A DNA stretch of 40,050 nucleotides from NZQO01 sp964639255 (GTDB lineage Bacteria; Bacteroidota; Bacteroidia; Flavobacteriales; Flavobacteriaceae). Positions within the stretch are counted from its first letter, which is position 1. Each line of letters starts with the position of its first letter. Below are positions 38,270-40,050 of the stretch, piece by piece. The notes under the pieces were generated by a model. It searched no databases. It saw only the letters and a program-made list of their open reading frames with translations, and had not been told where the DNA came from. Both the position numbers and the translations under genes were made by a program. The stretch is from positions 1 to 40,050 of the forward strand of contig CAZXDP010000018.1 of the NCBI GenBank assembly GCA_964639255.1, given 5' to 3'.

Positions 38270-40050
38270 TTATCCTTCCAACTTCGCCGACAGCTCGAAC
38301 CAGCGCTCGGTTTTTGCATCGATGGTATCGATAATTTTCTGAAGGTTTTGCGACTGCCTGTCAATTTCGGCGCCGTCCCACGATTCGGTGGCAAACTGGT
38401 TTTGTAAGGCTTCCCGTTCTTTTTCCAGCTTGGCGATTTCCTTTTCCAGGTTGCGGTATTCCTTCTGTTCGTTATAGCTTAGTTTGGCTTTGCTAGTCTC
38501 TTTTTTGCCTTCCTTTTTTGTTTCTGAAGTGGTCCCTGTATCCTTTTGGGCTGGCTGGCTGTCGCTATAGGTGCGGTAGTCGCTATAATTTCCAGGGAAA
38601 TCTTGGATGGGCTCATCAGGTTTGAAGACAAAGAGGTGGTCTACGATCTTGTCCATAAAGTAGCGGTCGTGCGACACTACGATGAGACAGCCGGGAAAAT
38701 CGAGCAGGAAGCTTTCCAAAACGTTCAGGGTAACAATATCCAAGTCGTTGGTGGGCTCGTCGAGAATTAGGAAATTGGGGTTTTTAATAAGCACCGTGCA
38801 CAGGTATAATCGTTTACGTTCGCCACCGCTCAATTTCTCAACATAGTCGTATTGCTTTTTTCGGTCGAACAGAAACCGCTCCAAGAGCTGCTGGGCAGAG
38901 ATTTGCCGTCCTTTTTTCAGCGGAATATAGTCGCCGAACTCCCGCACCACATCGATTACCTTTTGGCCTTCCTTGATTGTAATGCCCTTTTGGGTGTAAT
39001 AGCCAAATTTCACGGTTTCACCAATTACCACCTTACCTGTATCGGGTGCTATCTTCCCCGTAAGGATGTTGAGGAAGGTCGATTTTCCCGTGCCGTTCTT
39101 GCCAATGATACCCACACGTTCACCGTTAATAAAGTTGTAGTCGAATCCTTCAAAAAGTACCTTATCCCCATACGATTTGGAAATATTGTGCAGTTCTACC
39201 ACCTTGGTGCCCAAGCGTTCCATGTTCAGTTCGAGTTGTACCTCGTGGTCGTTGCGGCGTTCGTGGGCGCGGCTCTTTATCTCGTGGAAATCGTCAATTC
39301 GGCTCTTGCTCTTGGTGGTACGCGCCTTGGGCTGGCGGCGCATCCAGTCTAGCTCTTTCTTGAACAGTTGTTTGGCCTTAGCCGTTTCGCTGGCCTCATT
39401 CTCGATACGGGCCTCCCGCTTTTCAAGGTAATAGCTGTAATTGCCCTTGTAACTGTAAAGGGTGCCTTCGTCCAACTCTACAATTTCATTGCACACCCGT
39501 TCCAGGAAATAACGGTCGTGGGTGACCATAAATAAGGTAAAATTTTCCTTTGCGAAAAGTTCTTCCAGCCATTCAATCATCTCAAGGTCCAAGTGGTTGG
39601 TAGGCTCATCCATAACCAAAAGATCTGGGTTGGTGAGGAGCGCATTGGCGAGGGCAAGCCGTTTTTTCTGTCCGCCACTCAAATTGCCCACTTTTTGATC
39701 CATTTGCTGCAACTTCAACTGGTAGAGCACCTGTTTGTAGCGTGTCTCGAAATCCCAGGCATTATGGGCGTCCATTGCATCAAAAGCTTTTTGATAGGCT
39801 TCGGTATCCTGCGGGTTTAAAAGTGCCTTTTCGTAGGTGGCGATTATCTTCAAGATTGGGTTTTCCGAAGCGAAAATCGTTTCTTCAACGGTGTAATCGG
39901 GATTTAGGTTGGGTTCTTGCGACAGGAAAGCCACGGTAAGATTCTTTCGGTACACGACCTGGCCGGTATCTGGGGTATCATCGCCCGATAAGATTTTGAG
40001 CAAACTGGTCTTGCCCGTTCCGTTCTTGGCCACAAAACCAATTTTTTGTC
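38270..40050 (-). CDS. uup: ABC-F family ATPase, Uup-like (5' end outside the window)
   Basis: A soluble twin-ATPase ABC-F protein without membrane domains, at least 590 residues; the frame runs off the right edge, so the first ~25-40 residues are missing. The first Walker A is AKNGTGKT at the edge, with signature LSGGQKKRL and 'LLVMDEPTNHLDLEMIEWLE'. The linker contains the P-site/arm-like charged helices ('ELDWMRRQPKARTTKSK'). The second cassette has IGKNGTGKS, LSGGERKRL and 'ILDEPTNDLDIVTL'. A C-terminal coiled coil (about 70 residues, 'YRNLEKEIAKLEKEREALQ') is the mark of Uup, linked in E. coli to ribosome and replication stress. GTG 40033 is not the start. Confidence 0.92.
   Translation of the reverse strand, partial: QKIGFVAKNGTGKTSLLKILSGDDTPDTGQVVYRKNLTVAFLSQEPNLNPDYTVEETIFASENPILKIIATYEKALLNPQDTEAYQKAFDAMDAHNAWDFETRYKQVLYQLKLQQMDQKVGNLSGGQKKRLALANALLTNPDLLVMDEPTNHLDLEMIEWLEELFAKENFTLFMVTHDRYFLERVCNEIVELDEGTLYSYKGNYSYYLEKREARIENEASETAKAKQLFKKELDWMRRQPKARTTKSKSRIDDFHEIKSRAHERRNDHEVQLELNMERLGTKVVELHNISKSYGDKVLFEGFDYNFINGERVGIIGKNGTGKSTFLNILTGKIAPDTGKVVIGETVKFGYYTQKGITIKEGQKVIDVVREFGDYIPLKKGRQISAQQLLERFLFDRKKQYDYVEKLSGGERKRLYLCTVLIKNPNFLILDEPTNDLDIVTLNVLESFLLDFPGCLIVVSHDRYFMDKIVDHLFVFKPDEPIQDFPGNYSDYRTYSDSQPAQKDTGTTSETKKEGKKETSKAKLSYNEQKEYRNLEKEIAKLEKEREALQNQFATESWDGAEIDRQSQNLQKIIDTIDAKTERWFELSAKLEG

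Noticed and set aside
1..40050. tRNA, rRNA, CRISPR arrays, insertion sequences and prophage genes
   Set aside because: I looked in the gaps on both strands and saw no cloverleaf, no regularly spaced repeats, and no transposase, integrase or phage structural genes.

Overview
The window looks like a chromosomal segment of a marine-type member of the Flavobacteriaceae (Bacteroidota). The evidence is a C-terminal type IX secretion (T9SS) sorting domain, a long SecA without a C-terminal zinc motif, several Bacteroidota-typical families (DUF4199, DUF2795, DUF6268-like barrels, T9SS FG-GAP proteins), lipoproteins with short lipoboxes, and repeated TAnnTTTG -7 promoter elements close to starts. Nearly all of it is dense, ordinary core-genome coding sequence. 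No gap exceeds 300 bases. I see no tRNA, rRNA, CRISPR array, IS element or prophage.

Layout. 1-2.7 kb: the end of a tRNA-modifying methyltransferase (mnmD), a strikingly AT-rich DUF2971 gene that looks acquired, and a TIGR01777 epimerase. 2.7-5.3 kb: a YceI lipoprotein divergent from grpE-dnaJ. 5.5-10.8 kb: a tight five-gene run (ABC ATPase, ABC permease, MscS channel, outer-membrane barrel, sigma-54 activator lacking a DNA-binding domain). 10.8-15.5 kb: a Gmad2 lipoprotein, PPK2 kinase with an M28 peptidase, and a DUF1801-DUF1853 pair. 15.6-21.8 kb: MATE exporter, small protein, PAP2 phosphatase, and a glycolipid module (GT39, tandem LAB_N protein, GT2, NAD-sugar epimerase). 21.8-24 kb: MeaB, Ohr and a DUF2383 protein.

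24.1-26.7 kb: an ECF sigma factor, a putative anti-sigma factor and a DUF4097-like surface protein, with each pair of genes overlapping. 26.9-32.7 kb: DUF4199 membrane protein, lipoprotein, secA, DUF2795 protein and a PduO-type cobalamin adenosyltransferase. 32.9-36.1 kb: a secreted metzincin-like protease with a nine-G tract near its start, followed by a seven-repeat FG-GAP protein with a T9SS tail. 36.2-40 kb: a LolD-type ATPase, a methyltransferase, a remnant of a T9SS sorting domain, and an Uup-type ABC-F protein cut by the window edge.

How genes may work together. GrpE and DnaJ serve DnaK. MeaB and the adenosyltransferase both support adenosylcobalamin enzymes, although the mutase is not here. 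The GT2/LAB_N/GT39/epimerase/PAP2 set is consistent with making, flipping and transferring a polyprenyl-phosphate sugar to an envelope lipid. The sigma/anti-sigma/DUF4097 trio looks like one envelope-sensing unit. I found no clearly new system. The best leads are the glycolipid module with its duplicated LAB_N protein, the hendecad-repeat protein of the sigma operon, and the poly-G tract.
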